Shown: positions 28,684-36,867 of the stretch, piece by piece
Position numbering within the stretch: the stretch's first letter is position 1
How the letters are laid out: each line of letters opens with the position of its first letter
Assembly (NCBI GenBank): GCA_023488435.1
Contig: JAMDCK010000019.1
Location: 1 to 50,966, forward strand
Origin: Actinomycetota bacterium
GTDB lineage: Bacteria; Actinomycetota; Coriobacteriia; Anaerosomatales; UBA912
Reading direction: 5' to 3'
DNA length: 50,966 nt
Translations under genes and position numbers: made by a program
Notes under the pieces: generated by a model
Database searches by the model: none
What the model was told of the DNA's origin: nothing
Seen by the model: the letters and a program-made list of their open reading frames with translations, nothing else

Positions 28684-29953
28684 GTTTTTCTCCCTCTTCC
28701 TCGATCACTTTGATGTCAGCGCCGAGAGCCGCCAGCTTCTCGACGAATCTCTCGTAGCCCCGCTCGATGTGGTGGACGTCCATGACCTTCGTGGCGCCGT
28801 CTGCAACGAGTCCTGCGATTACGAGCGCAGCACCGGCGCGCAGATCCGGCGAGCTCACGGGTGCCCCCGAGAGTGCGCCAGCACCCCTGACCAGGGCATG
28901 GTGGCCTTCGATGCGGATGTCCGCTCCCATCCTACCCAGCTCGTCGGCGAACATGAAACGGTTCTCGAAGACGTTCTCGGTGATCACGCAGCTCCCGTCG
29001 GCAATCGACATGAATGCCATGAACTGGGCCTGCATATCGGTGGGAAAGCCTGGGTGCGGCAGTGTCTGGATGTCCACGCTTCTGGGCCGCGCGGGTCCGG
29101 TCACCGTCACGCCGTCACTGTGGACATCGAGCTGGCAGCCAGCCTGTCCGAGCTTGAAGAGCAGCATCTCGAGGTGAGCCGGGTCGAATCCGCGTACCGT
29201 GACTGGGCCACGCGCCATCGCGCCGGCGACGAGGAAGGTTCCGGCTTCGATGCGGTCTCCGACCACCGAGTGACCTTCGGCGGGGCTCAGGCGCTCGACG
29301 CCCTCGACGGTGATTTCTCCGCTGCCCGCTCCTTCGATACGCGCGCCCATCGAGCTGAGGAAGTCCGCGAGATCGGCGATCTCGGGCTCGCGCGCGGCGT
29401 TCTCGATCGTGGTGGTTCCTTCGGCGAGTACAGCGGCCATGAGGAGGTTCTCTGTGGCGCCCACGCTGGGGAAGTCGAGCACCACCGGTGCGCCGCGCAG
29501 GCCCTCGGGTGCGGTGGCGTGGATGACGCCGTGGTCGTATGCGACGCGCACGCCAAGACTCTCCAGCCCGCGAACGTGCATGTCGATCTTGCGAGAACCT
29601 ATCGCGCATCCGCCGGGCATCGCGACTTTCGCCTGCCCGTACCGCGCGATGAGCGGGCCGAGGACCACGATCGATGCGCGCATCTTCGCGACCATCTCGT
29701 AGGGTGCCTCGAATGAGGTCACGCCCGAGGTGTCGATGGCGAGCTCGTGGTCGGTGCGTGTCACGCGCGCTCCGAGTCCGGCCAGCACCTCGGCCATCGT
29801 GTGCACGTCACTGATGTCGGGCACGTTGCGCAGCCGAGAAGTCCCGGTCGCGAGCAGTGCCGCCGCCATGAGCTTGAGTGCCGAGTTCTTCGCACCCTCC
29901 ACCCTGACTTCTCCTGCCAGAGGGCTGCCGCCCTCAATGATGATCGAACGCAT
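28673..29953 (-). CDS. murA: UDP-N-acetylglucosamine 1-carboxyvinyltransferase
   Basis: MurA transfers enolpyruvate from PEP to UDP-GlcNAc, the first committed step of peptidoglycan synthesis. The 426-residue protein has IEGGSPLAGEVRVEGAKNSA at the start and MPGGCAIGSRKIDMHVRGLE with the catalytic Cys. Cys, rather than the Asp of resistant forms, predicts fosfomycin sensitivity. LPHPGFPTDMQAQFMAFMS and FENRFMFADELGRMGADI are also family-typical. A longer reading to 30109 runs over lpdA and is rejected; the ATG at 29953 follows GGAAAGGGATAGG, one base after the lpdA stop. Confidence 0.97.
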   Translation of the reverse strand: MRSIIIEGGSPLAGEVRVEGAKNSALKLMAAALLATGTSRLRNVPDISDVHTMAEVLAGLGARVTRTDHELAIDTSGVTSFEAPYEMVAKMRASIVVLGPLIARYGQAKVAMPGGCAIGSRKIDMHVRGLESLGVRVAYDHGVIHATAPEGLRGAPVVLDFPSVGATENLLMAAVLAEGTTTIENAAREPEIADLADFLSSMGARIEGAGSGEITVEGVERLSPAEGHSVVGDRIEAGTFLVAGAMARGPVTVRGFDPAHLEMLLFKLGQAGCQLDVHSDGVTVTGPARPRSVDIQTLPHPGFPTDMQAQFMAFMSIADGSCVITENVFENRFMFADELGRMGADIRIEGHHALVRGAGALSGAPVSSPDLRAGAALVIAGLVADGATKVMDVHHIERGYERFVEKLAALGADIKVIEEEGEKHAR

Positions 29954-29954
29954 C

Positions 29955-31349
29955 CTATCCCTTTCCATCAATCTTGCTTGCACACTCTGTCGCAGCGTGC
30001 CTGACGACCTCGCTAACAGTCGGGTGCGCGTGCACTGCCCGCGCGATGTCGCCGACGACTCCGTCGTTGCGCATGCAGGTGGCGACCTCGTGGATGATCT
30101 CGACCGCATGAGGGCCGACGATCTGACATCCTAGCACCCGCCCCGTGGTGCGCTCCGCCACAAGCTGCACGAATCCTTCGGACTCACCTTCGGCGATAGC
30201 CTTACCGTTCGCCGAGAACTTCGCGATTCCTACGACTGGATCGAGCCCCTTGGCTTGTGCGCTGTCGCGACTAATGCCGACAACAGCGATCTCAGGGAAA
30301 GTATATACACAAGCCGGGATGCACTCCGCGCGCACAGTGTTGGAGGGCTCTTCGCCGCGCAGGGCCTGGACCGCATTGCGGGCTGCAGCCACACCTTCCT
30401 CCTCGGCGACGTGCGCAAGCATCATGCCGCCGATGAGATCGCCCACCGCCCACACACCGGGCACCGAGGTCCTGAAGAACCCGTCGACCTCGACGGCTGC
30501 GCGCAGCACCGCCACGCCTGCCTCGGCAAGGCCAGCCTGCGAGCTGTGCGGCACTCGGCCCACGGCGGAAAGCACCACGTCGGTCTCGATCGCTTCACCG
30601 CTGCGCAGCGCCGCACGCATGCGCCCGTCGGCGAGTCGCTGTACGCTCTCGACCGCTTCGCCCAGGCGGAATTCGATGCCGAGACGCCCGAGCGCATCCT
30701 TGGCGACGCGCCCGACGCGCTTGTCGATCCCGGGCAAAAGCTGGTCGGTCAGCTCGACCACGACGACGCGCGAGCCGAAAGCCGCATACGCGCAGGCGAA
30801 TTCGAGCCCGATGACGCCGCCGCCGATGACGAGGACCTCTGCGGGGATCTCCGTGAGCGCTACGGCTTCGTCGCTGGTCCACACACCTTCGAGTGCGTGG
30901 TCAATCCCGGGCAGCCGCAGCGTATCCGAGCCGCAAGCCAGGATCACGGCATCGCTAGCGATCCTCTGCTCGCCGCCTTCAGCAAGCAGCACTCGCGTTG
31001 CGGTCGCGTCTATCAGGTGCCCGGTGCCGTGGAGTATCTGGACGCCAAGGCGCTTCGCTTGGGCGTGTAGCTGTCCGGCCAACTCGGCGACGACCGCGTC
31101 CTTGCGCGCACGCAGGGCCGCGACGTCGACTCGGGCCACCTCGGCTTGTAGGCCGAACTCTGCGGCCGCTCGCGTGTCGGCCACGATCCTCGCCGACCGT
31201 AGGATGGTCTTCGTCGGGATGCAGCCGCGGTTCAAACACGTCCCGCCGAGGCGATCCTTCTCCACCAGCGTGACCACCGCCCCGAGGCGCGTCGCCTCGA
31301 AAGCCGCCGCGTATCCGGCGGGGCCGCCGCCGATCACTGTGATCCTCAT
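29955..31349 (-). CDS. lpdA: Dihydrolipoyl dehydrogenase-like flavoprotein disulfide reductase
   Basis: A 464-residue FAD enzyme. Seen: ITVIGGGPAGYAAAFEATRL (FAD), redox-active disulfide GGTCLNRGCIPTKTILRSAR, NAD site VLVIGGGVIGLEFACAYAAF, the second FAD motif WAVGDLIGGMMLAHVAEEEG and the C-terminal active His-Glu (HAHPTVSEVV). These are all hallmarks of Lpd. GGAGGG precedes the ATG at 31349; the ATG at 31373 has no such site. It follows metF by 79 bases. A partner role for the folate enzymes, or the L-protein of glycine cleavage, is possible. No lipoyl-protein gene is in the window. Confidence 0.9.
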   Translation of the reverse strand: MRITVIGGGPAGYAAAFEATRLGAVVTLVEKDRLGGTCLNRGCIPTKTILRSARIVADTRAAAEFGLQAEVARVDVAALRARKDAVVAELAGQLHAQAKRLGVQILHGTGHLIDATATRVLLAEGGEQRIASDAVILACGSDTLRLPGIDHALEGVWTSDEAVALTEIPAEVLVIGGGVIGLEFACAYAAFGSRVVVVELTDQLLPGIDKRVGRVAKDALGRLGIEFRLGEAVESVQRLADGRMRAALRSGEAIETDVVLSAVGRVPHSSQAGLAEAGVAVLRAAVEVDGFFRTSVPGVWAVGDLIGGMMLAHVAEEEGVAAARNAVQALRGEEPSNTVRAECIPACVYTFPEIAVVGISRDSAQAKGLDPVVGIAKFSANGKAIAEGESEGFVQLVAERTTGRVLGCQIVGPHAVEIIHEVATCMRNDGVVGDIARAVHAHPTVSEVVRHAATECASKIDGKG

Positions 31350-31428
31350 CGCATTCCCTCCTTGGGTCGCCAAGCGGCGGCGGGTAATCGCCTTACAGCC
31401 GCTGGCGCGGTGTTTCGCTCACGCTCGT

Positions 31429-32292
31429 TCACTGGTTGCCGACGATCCGGGCCACAGCCTCATCGAGACCGAGTGGCATGATGTGGACGCCGTCGCAGAT
31501 ATCCCGACAAGCCACCACCTGCTCTGCCGCTAGCGCAAGGCCTTCGGCAAGAGGGTCCTCGGCGGTCTTTATGCGCTGCTCGATGTGTGGCGGGATCATC
31601 AGTCCCGCGAGCTTGTTGTTCACGAAATCGACGACCCGCGGGCTCTTGAGCAGGAGGATCCCCGCGATGACCCACGCCCCTTCGGCGCGCAGGGCCTGCG
31701 TGGCTCGCTCCAGCTTGTCCAGGTCGAAGATCGCCTGCGTCTGGAAGTAGCTCGCGCCCGCCGCAATCTTGCGACTCGCGCGAAGCATCTGGACATCGTA
31801 AGGCTCAGCCTCAGGGAAAGCCGCAGCGCCGATGAAGAAACCTGTACCGCCGACAAGCGGCCTTCCGAGCATATCGGTGCCTGCGTTCATCTGGGCAGCT
31901 ATATGTATGAGCTGCGTCGAATCGAGGTCGAACACGCCCTTGGCCTGCGGATGGTCGCCCGCCCGTGGGTCGTCGCCTGTGACGATGAGCAGGTTCTCGA
32001 GCCCGAGTGCCCACGCCGCCAGCAGGTCGGATTGGAGTGCGAGCCTGTTGCGGTCCCGGCAGGTCTGCTGGAAGATCGGCTCGAACCCAGCATCGAGGAC
32101 GAACTTCGATGCGCCCAGCGATGACATGTGCAGAGTCGCGCCCTGGTTGTCGGTGACGTTGATGGCGTGACACGCGCTGCCGAGCAGATCGACGCTTTTG
32201 CGCATGGCTGCGACGTCCGTGCCAAGCGGCGGCGACAGCTCACCCGTAATCACGAACTCCCCGGCCTCGAGTGCGGTTCTGAGTCTGCTCAT
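31429..32292 (-). CDS. metF: 5,10-methylenetetrahydrofolate reductase, catalytic subunit
   Basis: A 287-residue TIM-barrel flavoprotein that reduces methylene-THF to methyl-THF. Seen: VITGELSPPLGTDVAAM at the start, INVTDNQGATLHMSSLGAS, ENLLIVTGDDPRAGDHP and AGASYFQTQAIFDLDKLERA. The ATG overlaps the metV stop by four bases. Paired with metV and metH it supplies methyl-THF to methionine synthase. In acetogens the same MetF-MetV pair serves the methyl branch of the Wood-Ljungdahl pathway; no other gene of that pathway is here to support it. Confidence 0.95.
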   Translation of the reverse strand: MSRLRTALEAGEFVITGELSPPLGTDVAAMRKSVDLLGSACHAINVTDNQGATLHMSSLGASKFVLDAGFEPIFQQTCRDRNRLALQSDLLAAWALGLENLLIVTGDDPRAGDHPQAKGVFDLDSTQLIHIAAQMNAGTDMLGRPLVGGTGFFIGAAAFPEAEPYDVQMLRASRKIAAGASYFQTQAIFDLDKLERATQALRAEGAWVIAGILLLKSPRVVDFVNNKLAGLMIPPHIEQRIKTAEDPLAEGLALAAEQVVACRDICDGVHIMPLGLDEAVARIVGNQ

Positions 32293-32975
32293 GCGGGACC
32301 GCCCTCAGCCTGCGAGCGCCGCGATCGCTCTGCACGCAGGTCGACCGCACCCGGCCTCTGCTTCGCCGAGTGGTCCTTGGGCGACATCGTGTCGCCCTGA
32401 GCCCTGCCCTGCGAGGCGAGTCGCTGCACGATCCGCACGTGCACGCACTCCTTCTCGGCAAGTACCTCGCACTTGCCATCCCACATCCCTCCGCATGGCC
32501 CGTTGAGGAGACCCTTCGGGCACGTGGTGACGGGGCAGATCCCCGCCGTGGTGTCGAGAACGCAATCGCCGCACATCTGGCAGCGCTCCTCGAAACGGCC
32601 CTGTCGGATCACGTTGCCCAGGAAGACCGATTCGGCGCCGGGCAAGACCGGCAGGCCGGTCAGCTCTGCGATAGTCTGGGTGCCTGCGCCGCAAGCGAAC
32701 ACGATGACGGCGTCGGCCGAGTCCAGCTCGGCTTTGCGCTCGCGGAGTCGGACTCCCATGTTCGCCTGGTGGCACGAGGACTCGCCGATCATCGAGCCGG
32801 TGACCTGCATGCCCTCGGTCTCGAGCCTCTGTGCAGCCTGGGCGACCTCTTCCTCGCCGCCGGTCTTGCCCACAGTGGCGCACTGTCCGCAACCAACAAG
32901 GAAAACCCTGCGCGCACCGATATCCTCGAGCACGCCCATGAGCATGCCCCACTCGCGAGGTCGCGTGACGATCAT
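32289..32975 (-). CDS. metV: MetV-like zinc-site subunit of methylenetetrahydrofolate reductase (MTHFR_C)
   Basis: A 228-residue protein of the family that pairs with MetF in anaerobes. The C-terminal half is Cys-rich: CQMCGDC, ICPVTTCPKGLLNGPCGG and KCEVLAEKECV (about 135-185), fitting the MTHFR_C zinc/iron-binding domain. The N-terminal half has GCGQCATVGKTGGEEEV, CxxC-like, and a redox-like fold (VIVFACGAGTQT). GGGAGG precedes the ATG, which overlaps the metH stop by four bases. The highly basic tail beyond residue 205 is unusual and may be an unstructured extension. Confidence 0.9.
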   Translation of the reverse strand: MIVTRPREWGMLMGVLEDIGARRVFLVGCGQCATVGKTGGEEEVAQAAQRLETEGMQVTGSMIGESSCHQANMGVRLRERKAELDSADAVIVFACGAGTQTIAELTGLPVLPGAESVFLGNVIRQGRFEERCQMCGDCVLDTTAGICPVTTCPKGLLNGPCGGMWDGKCEVLAEKECVHVRIVQRLASQGRAQGDTMSPKDHSAKQRPGAVDLRAERSRRSQAEGGPA

Positions 32976-35464
32976 TCGCCAGCACCTCCCCCCGCTAAGG
33001 AGGCTATTGCCACCCGGACGGCCGACACACAGCCAGGCGCATCATCGGAGTATCCGGCGCCGATGCTAGCCGCCCATTCGGCGGTCACGACCGCGCCACC
33101 CACCATGACGGGCAGCGACGGGCGATGCTCTGCAAGCAGCGCAACGGTCTCGGCCATCGCCGGAAGCGTAGTGGTCATCAATGCCGAGAGGCAGACGACC
33201 TGCGGCCCGCTCGCCAGGACCGCATCAAGCACTTGAGTAGGCTCGATGTCGACCCCGAGGTCCTGGACCTCGAAGCCCTGACTCTCGAGCAAAGATACAC
33301 ATATGTCCTTGCCAATCGAGTGGATGTCGCCCTTCACGGTAGCGAACACCACGGTGCCTTGTGGCTCCATATCGCCTGCGGGGAGGTGCGCCTTCACCTG
33401 CGCCACGGCGGCCTTCATCGCCTCGGCTGCGACTATGAGCTGCGGCAGGAACACCTCGCCACGCCCGAATCTCTCGCCGAGGCCCTCGATCGCTGGGGCG
33501 AGTATCTCGGGGATGACCTGCTCTGGCCCGGTACCTGCGGCCACGAGCGCATCGACGAGGTCCCGAGACCCGGGTGCATCCCCGCGCCTGATCGCGGCAG
33601 CCAGGAGCTCCGGTAATGCCGGGTGAAGGGCGGCTTCGTGAGCGTTGCGGCCGGACGCAGGTTGAGTATCGGCGGCTGGCTGCGACTTCACGCCCTCGTC
33701 GGCGAATGTCACAGCCTCGCGATACACTGCGTCCCAGGCGTCCCAAGCGGCGCCGTGCGCCGTCGCGTCGACGCCTTTGGCGCGCGCCGAATCGGCGAGC
33801 TTGATGGCTTCTGCGACGACCGCGTCGGCCGGGTTGGCGATCACGGCGTCGAGCCCTGCGGCCGCGGCAACGCCGATGAAGGCGGCGTTCAGGGCCGGCC
33901 TCATCGGCAGTCCGTGGCTTACGTTGCTGATTCCGAGGACCGTCGTCAGTCCCTGCTCCTTCAGCGAGTGGAGTGTGCCGACCGTGATCCTGGGGGCGTC
34001 TGGATCGATCGCCGATGTCATCACCAGCGAGTCCACGACGAGGTCGGCGGTCGCGATACCGGCGCGCGTCGCCTCTGCCTGGATGCGCGCGACGACTTCG
34101 AGCCTGCCGCGCTCTGTCTCGGGGATCCCGGATTCGTCGAGTGCGAGCACGACGACTGCGGCGCCGTACTTCCTGACCAGCGGCAACACGCCTGCGAGCG
34201 ACTCGGGGGTGCCGTTGACCGAGTTCACCAGGGCCTTGCCCGGGTACACGCGCAAAGCCGCTTCGAGTGCGGAGACGTCGGTGGTATCGAGCACCAGCGG
34301 CAAGTCGCAGGAGCCAGCCAGCGCGATGGTCGCCTCCTTGAGCATCGCGACCTCGTCGACACCCGCGGCTCCGACATTCACATCAAGCAGGTCCGCGCCG
34401 GCCTCTGCCTGTTCCTCGGCGAACTGCCGCACGAGCGAGGTCGAGCCCTGGCGCAACGATTCTGCGAGGTCGGGTTTGCCCGTCGGGTTGATCCTCTCGC
34501 CGATGACCGCGAGCGGTCGTCCTTGGCCGAGGACCACCGATCGCCGAGGTCCGGCCAGCGACGTCCCCGCGAGCCCTGAGCGAGCGGGTGCCAGCGGCAC
34601 GAGGCGCGCGAAATCGCCGATCGCACCCGTGAACGCCGGGGTCGAACCGCAGCACGAGCCCACCAGCGCGGCACCGGCTTCGACGAAGCGTGCGGCATAC
34701 TCGCCCATCTCGTCTGGTGTGCCTGGGAAGACCGTCTTGCCGTCCACAAGCTGGGGGATACCTGAGTTGGGCTGCACGATGAGCGGCAGCTTCGTCGCCG
34801 AAGCCATCTGCGATACCAGCGGAAGCACCTGCGCAGGCCCAAGGCCACAGTTGATGCCGACAGCCTCGGCGCCTGCGGCCTCCAAGACGATCGCTGCTGT
34901 AGCTGGGTCGGTTCCCGAAACATCCATCCGTCCCGAAAGCGCGAACGTGCACGTCGCAAAAACCGGCAGGTCACAGACGCTGCGCGCGGCCAGGACCGCA
35001 CATCTAGCCTCGGCGATGTCGGTCATAGTCTCGATCAGGATGGCGTCCGGACCCCCGGCTGCCAGCGCACGGATCTGCTCGGCGAAAAGCTCGAAGACTT
35101 GCTCGAAAGCGGTGCCTCCGAGCGGTTCGATGAGTAGCCCCGTCGGGCCGACGGACGCCAGGATGTGCTTGACGCCCGACTCCCGCGCGATACGCACTGC
35201 CGCAAGATTGAGCTCGTGGACCTGGTCACCCAGACCGTACTTGTCGAGCTTGGCCCGCGTTCCGCCGAAGGAGTTGGTGGCAACGCAGTCGGCACCCGCT
35301 AGTACATAGTCGCGATGAATTCCGGCTATCAAGTCATCTGCAAGGATGTTGAGTTGCTCGGGGCACTGCTCGGAGGGTATCTCATATCGCTGCAGCATCG
35401 TGCCAAGCGCCCCGTCGAGCACGAGCAGCTCCTGGCCCAAACGCTTGCGGATATCCGGCATCAT
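32972..35464 (-). CDS. metH: Cobalamin-dependent methionine synthase without reactivation domain
   Basis: An 830-residue enzyme that methylates homocysteine from methyl-THF via cobalamin. Domains in order: homocysteine-binding (1-300) with zinc cysteines in GINCGLGPAQ and GSCCGSTPAF; pterin-binding (about 315-590; IGERINPTGKPDLAES, DLLDVNVGA); B12-cap helical domain (about 625-710); B12-binding Rossmann domain with the axial His motif GDIHSIGKDICVSLLESQGF (about 715-735). The C-terminal AdoMet reactivation domain is missing, as in many anaerobes, so another protein must reactivate oxidised cobalamin. The double ATG at 35464/35461 follows AAGGGG. No cobalamin or SAM riboswitch fits the 46-base gap upstream. 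Confidence 0.96.
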   Translation of the reverse strand: MMPDIRKRLGQELLVLDGALGTMLQRYEIPSEQCPEQLNILADDLIAGIHRDYVLAGADCVATNSFGGTRAKLDKYGLGDQVHELNLAAVRIARESGVKHILASVGPTGLLIEPLGGTAFEQVFELFAEQIRALAAGGPDAILIETMTDIAEARCAVLAARSVCDLPVFATCTFALSGRMDVSGTDPATAAIVLEAAGAEAVGINCGLGPAQVLPLVSQMASATKLPLIVQPNSGIPQLVDGKTVFPGTPDEMGEYAARFVEAGAALVGSCCGSTPAFTGAIGDFARLVPLAPARSGLAGTSLAGPRRSVVLGQGRPLAVIGERINPTGKPDLAESLRQGSTSLVRQFAEEQAEAGADLLDVNVGAAGVDEVAMLKEATIALAGSCDLPLVLDTTDVSALEAALRVYPGKALVNSVNGTPESLAGVLPLVRKYGAAVVVLALDESGIPETERGRLEVVARIQAEATRAGIATADLVVDSLVMTSAIDPDAPRITVGTLHSLKEQGLTTVLGISNVSHGLPMRPALNAAFIGVAAAAGLDAVIANPADAVVAEAIKLADSARAKGVDATAHGAAWDAWDAVYREAVTFADEGVKSQPAADTQPASGRNAHEAALHPALPELLAAAIRRGDAPGSRDLVDALVAAGTGPEQVIPEILAPAIEGLGERFGRGEVFLPQLIVAAEAMKAAVAQVKAHLPAGDMEPQGTVVFATVKGDIHSIGKDICVSLLESQGFEVQDLGVDIEPTQVLDAVLASGPQVVCLSALMTTTLPAMAETVALLAEHRPSLPVMVGGAVVTAEWAASIGAGYSDDAPGCVSAVRVAIASLAGGGAGE

Positions 35465-35510
35465 GACCCCTTACAGTAGCGAAGAACGATAGGTTCGGAT
35501 TCTGGAAAGA

Positions 35511-35957
35511 CTACCACTTACCATTGGATCTCAATACCGAGATCGCATCTGAGACGATCGTTTGATGATCGAAGGCCAACGGCGGCAAAGCATCGACTGG
35601 ATGCCACTGCGCCAAGCTTGCATCGTCTCCGCCAACAACCTCGGGAGCATCCTCACCGAAGAACGCGGAAAAGACGACGCTCACCGTCCAGCCGCGTGGA
35701 TCACGGCCTGGATCCCCATAGCCGCCTACCATCTGCAGCGGGCCCTCCCACGAAAGACCGGTCTCCTCGGCGAGTTCACGTCTGGCCGCAGATTCAACCG
35801 GCTCCCCCAGATCGACGAAACCGCCAGGTAGCGCCCACTGTCCTGCGAAGGGGTCACGCGCACGGCAAACCAGCAGTACCGTTCGGCGGGTGGTAGGTCC
35901 GGCGAAAAGCGCGATATCGGCAGTTACGGCAGCTTTCGGGTGGGAGTGATTCGACAT
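35511..35957 (-). CDS. Nudix hydrolase
   Basis: A 148-residue Nudix enzyme that cleaves nucleoside diphosphates linked to other groups. The Nudix box GX5EX7REUXEEXGU is complete, beginning at GGFVDLGEPVESAARRELAE and ending ETGL (about 45-68). LPGGFVDLGE is typical of ADP-ribose pyrophosphatase-like members, but the substrate cannot be assigned. It lies 46 bases before metH in the same direction. The ribosome binding site is weak. Confidence 0.88.
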   Translation of the reverse strand: MSNHSHPKAAVTADIALFAGPTTRRTVLLVCRARDPFAGQWALPGGFVDLGEPVESAARRELAEETGLSWEGPLQMVGGYGDPGRDPRGWTVSVVFSAFFGEDAPEVVGGDDASLAQWHPVDALPPLAFDHQTIVSDAISVLRSNGKW

Positions 35958-35996
35958 AGTGGGATTGTAGCGACGTGCACGGCCGATGCCAACTTG

Positions 35997-36317
35997 TTAG
36001 CCGCGATCCCCATTCTTGTATATAGACACGAGATCGGCTCCGTCGACAAAGTCAAGTCCTTCTTCAACAGCCACACGTTGCATGAAGGCGCATTTTCGGC
36101 AGGTCCGAGCCTTCTCCTCGAAGTCGCCAGCCGCATCGCCGTCGCACATCGTACCAGCGATTACCCAGCACGATCTTCCGCCGTTGAGCCCGCCGTTCGC
36201 ACCGTTTAGCACCGACTCGGTCACCGAAGGGCATGCGCAGGAGCCCGTTTCGCCGTTGTGGCTTGCATCGAAACCACAGCCTTGATACTCCCAGCAGTTC
36301 AGTTTTCTAGAAGCCAT
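35997..36317 (-). CDS. Two-CW-type cysteine-rich small protein
   Basis: A 106-residue protein with two Cys-Trp motifs (NCWEYQGCG near residue 8 and SCWVIAGTMC near 49) plus CACP and CRKCAF, about ten cysteines in all. The pattern matches small 'two-CW' proteins common in anaerobes and delta-proteobacteria, whose function is unknown. A metal or iron-sulfur site is plausible. No signal peptide. The ribosome binding site is weak (GAACGAGA). It is the first gene of the long minus-strand block, in divergent orientation to the SHOCT gene. Confidence 0.75.
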   Translation of the reverse strand: MASRKLNCWEYQGCGFDASHNGETGSCACPSVTESVLNGANGGLNGGRSCWVIAGTMCDGDAAGDFEEKARTCRKCAFMQRVAVEEGLDFVDGADLVSIYKNGDRG

Positions 36318-36495
36318 AACACGAATCTCGTTCCTAGGCCGGACCGCAGCTGTCTGCGAGGTGTACGAGCGCTAGCGTTGGTACCGTATTGAAAGCACAT
36401 CGCGTGCCAACAAACTACACGAAGTCTCCACAACTTCTCCACGCCCAATGCCCAACCGTCGGCGATACTCTTTTTAGCTCGAATCGAGGAAAGGG

Positions 36496-36723
36496 GTGAT
36501 TGCAGTGACGATGTTCGCGGTTCCGACAGTGCTGATGATGGCAGGCTTCGTCGCCTTAGCCTTGCTCGCTCTCAAAACCGTCGCCGACATCCAAGCCGCC
36601 GCCAAGCCCTCGTTCGCCGACTCTCCCGCCGAAGGTGCGATTGCGGTGGCCAGAAAGCGGCTTCGAGCTGGCGACATCGACAGGCAGGACTTCGACCGGA
36701 TTTTGCGCGTACTCACTAGCTGA
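36496..36723 (+). CDS. Small SHOCT-domain membrane protein
   Basis: A protein of at most 75 residues. One hydrophobic segment (FAVPTVLMMAGFVALALLAL) comes first, then a C-terminal SHOCT-like helix pair (VARKRLRAGDIDRQDFDRIL), a domain of unknown role at the ends of many small proteins. Start candidates are GTG at 36496, GTG at 36505 and ATG at 36511. AAGGGG eight bases before 36505 makes that one likely, with 72 residues. A terminator follows, so it is probably a single-gene unit. Confidence 0.7.
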   Translation: MIAVTMFAVPTVLMMAGFVALALLALKTVADIQAAAKPSFADSPAEGAIAVARKRLRAGDIDRQDFDRILRVLTS

Positions 36724-36763
36724 GTCAGAACATGTAAGACCCAAAATAGCCCTCCCTCCCTTC

Positions 36764-36797
36764 GAAACGGGACCTCGCCTCAACCGGGTCCCGTTTC
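36764..36797 (+). terminator. Stem-loop terminator after the SHOCT gene
   Basis: Perfect 11-base arms GAAACGGGACC (36764-36774) and GGTCCCGTTTC (36787-36797) enclose a 12-base loop, followed by TCTTGTCC. The stem is strong but the T-tract is weak. It separates the SHOCT gene from the ABC exporter operon. Confidence 0.65.
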
Positions 36798-36867
36798 TCT
36801 TGTCCTGTCGCTTATGCTATCTATGTGTCACCCAAACACTGCCAGTCAACTTTGGACTCGGAGCCCC

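Noticed and set aside
28442-29716. 424-codon open frame on the plus strand
   Set aside because: Antisense to murA and fabZ; composition is that of a shadow frame.
30145-31533. 462-codon open frame on the plus strand
   Set aside because: Antisense to lpdA, low-complexity Ser/Ala/Arg composition, no ribosome binding site or family motif.
33777-35309. 510-codon open frame on the plus strand
   Set aside because: Antisense to metH, whose domains are unambiguous; such frames are common opposite high-GC genes.
35465-35510. Cobalamin or SAM riboswitch before metH
   Set aside because: Only 46 bases are available, too short for either, and no conserved box is seen; likewise the 62 bases before ahcY.
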